Shown: piece after piece, positions 5,591-6,198 of the stretch
Layout: each line of letters starts with the position of its first letter
Position numbering within the stretch: position 1 is the stretch's first letter
Source of the DNA: Clostridia bacterium
GTDB lineage: Bacteria; Bacillota; Clostridia; Oscillospirales; Acutalibacteraceae
Direction: 5' to 3'
Assembly: GCA_017614275.1 (NCBI GenBank)
Contig: JAGACE010000149.1
Location: 1-6,198, forward strand
Length of the DNA stretch: 6,198 nucleotides
Notes under the pieces: generated by a model
Seen by the model: the letters and a program-made list of their open reading frames with translations, nothing else
The model's database searches: none
Told to the model about the DNA's origin: nothing
Program-made: the position numbers and the translations under genes

Positions 5591-6198
5591 TTATTTGACG
5601 ATGACGCCCTTCTGGACCGTGTAGATCTTGCCGTTGACGATGATCTTGCCGGAATAGTTGGTTTTCGCCACGCCTCTGCGGACGTAATAGGACTTGCCGT
5701 TATAAGTGGCGATGCCGTTGTAGCGTTTGTTTACCTGGCCGTTATCGAAGCGCACGATGGTGCCGTCAGGGTTAACGGCCATACCGCTAAAATCCGTGTC
5801 GACATGCCCCTGCGTGATCTTGTAGGTGTTGCCGTTCCATGTATAAGAACCGTTGTAATCGAAGTTGATCTTGCCGTTCTCGTAATACCACCAGCTGCCG
5901 TCCGTGTACTGGGCAAGGCCCGTATCGCGGATCTTCACCTGGCCGTTCTCTACGTAGTAATAGCCGTATTCACCCTGGAAGTAGATGTACAGGAAGCCGG
6001 TGAAGTCAAAGGCCACAGTGCCGTAGCGGACATACCAGTAACCGTTCTGGTTGGAGACGATGCCTTCGTACTCGAAGTTCACGCATCCGTTCTCCACGTA
6101 GGACCAGCCGTTGTCGTTCTGGGCCAGACCCGTGAAATCGAAATTGACCTTCCCCTTCTCGATGCGCCACCAGCCGTTTTCATTGGCGGCGATGCCGG
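5591..6198 (-). CDS. Cell-wall-binding repeat protein, C-terminal part (5' end outside window)
   Basis: This is the last 201 codons of a gene that enters from the right edge; the frame is open throughout and the GTG at 6097 is internal. The protein is built entirely of aromatic- and Gly-rich repeats of 19-26 residues, nine in the window, each starting at a Gly: GIAANENGWWRIEKGKVNFDF, GLAQNDNGWSYVENGCVNF, GIVSNQNGYWYVRYG, GFLYIYFQGEYGYYYVENG, GLAQYTDGSWWYYENGKINF, GSYTWNGNTYKITQG, GMAVNPDGTIVRFDNG, GIATYNGKSYYVRRG and GKIIVNGKIYTVQKG. This resembles the choline-binding/glucan-binding-like wall repeats found at the ends of secreted enzymes and adhesins of Clostridia. It should therefore be an exported protein held to the wall or an exopolysaccharide, with the functional domain and signal peptide outside the window. 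No LPXTG motif or membrane anchor follows; the protein simply ends ...VQKGVIVK. The ligand is unknown. Confidence 0.87.
   Translation of the reverse strand, partial: GIAANENGWWRIEKGKVNFDFTGLAQNDNGWSYVENGCVNFEYEGIVSNQNGYWYVRYGTVAFDFTGFLYIYFQGEYGYYYVENGQVKIRDTGLAQYTDGSWWYYENGKINFDYNGSYTWNGNTYKITQGHVDTDFSGMAVNPDGTIVRFDNGQVNKRYNGIATYNGKSYYVRRGVAKTNYSGKIIVNGKIYTVQKGVIVK

Noticed and set aside
5591..6097. A separate small 168-aa protein starting at 6097
   Set aside because: The frame stays open and continues the same repeat pattern to the window edge, so the GTG at 6097 is an internal Val codon of a longer gene.

Overview
The window looks like a chromosomal segment of a fairly GC-rich Clostridia-type Firmicute; a Lachnospiraceae-like gut or rumen anaerobe is my best guess. 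The reasons are an IMP dehydrogenase with the [18 protein letters not shown] flap, a LytR-CpsA-Psr (LCP) protein with a long cytoplasmic tail, a surface protein with NGWWYVENGKVxFxYxG-type repeats, purine-rich Shine-Dalgarno sequences and AT-rich sigma-A promoters set in GC-rich coding DNA. The taxonomy is inference. There are six protein genes and no RNA genes, insertion sequences, CRISPR arrays or phage genes.

Layout, left to right. (1) Positions 1-388 (+) hold the 3' end of guaB, closed by a strong hairpin terminator at 403-434. (2) A promoter with an extended -10 (482-510), overlapped by a 21-bp palindrome (493-513), drives a two-gene operon: a membrane-embedded M28-family metallopeptidase (537-1817) whose stop overlaps the start of a TetR-family regulator (1814-2416). 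(3) A hairpin at 2431-2461 serves as a shared terminator for this operon and for the convergent operon on the minus strand. (4) The minus-strand operon is an LCP phosphotransferase (3517-5436) followed, with a GTGA overlap, by an acyltransferase-3 membrane protein (2465-3520). It starts from a promoter at 5478-5506. (5) Upstream of that promoter lies the terminator (5521-5569) and 3' end (5591-6198, running off the window) of a cell-wall-binding repeat protein, also on the minus strand.

Functionally, the right half is cell-surface work. The LCP enzyme is expected to attach glycopolymers to peptidoglycan, and the coupled acyltransferase plausibly acylates such a polymer. The repeat protein is probably displayed on the wall. 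The left half is guaB plus a self-contained peptidase-regulator module. In that module the TetR protein plausibly represses its own operon through the palindrome at the -10. The peptidase's substrate cannot be read from the sequence.

The least ordinary items are the M28 enzyme with two hydrophobic hairpins, one placed between its zinc-site motifs; the candidate operator over its promoter; and the roughly 320-residue acidic cytoplasmic region of the LCP protein. I see no clear sign of a wholly novel system. The peptidase-TetR pair is the best candidate for something poorly described.
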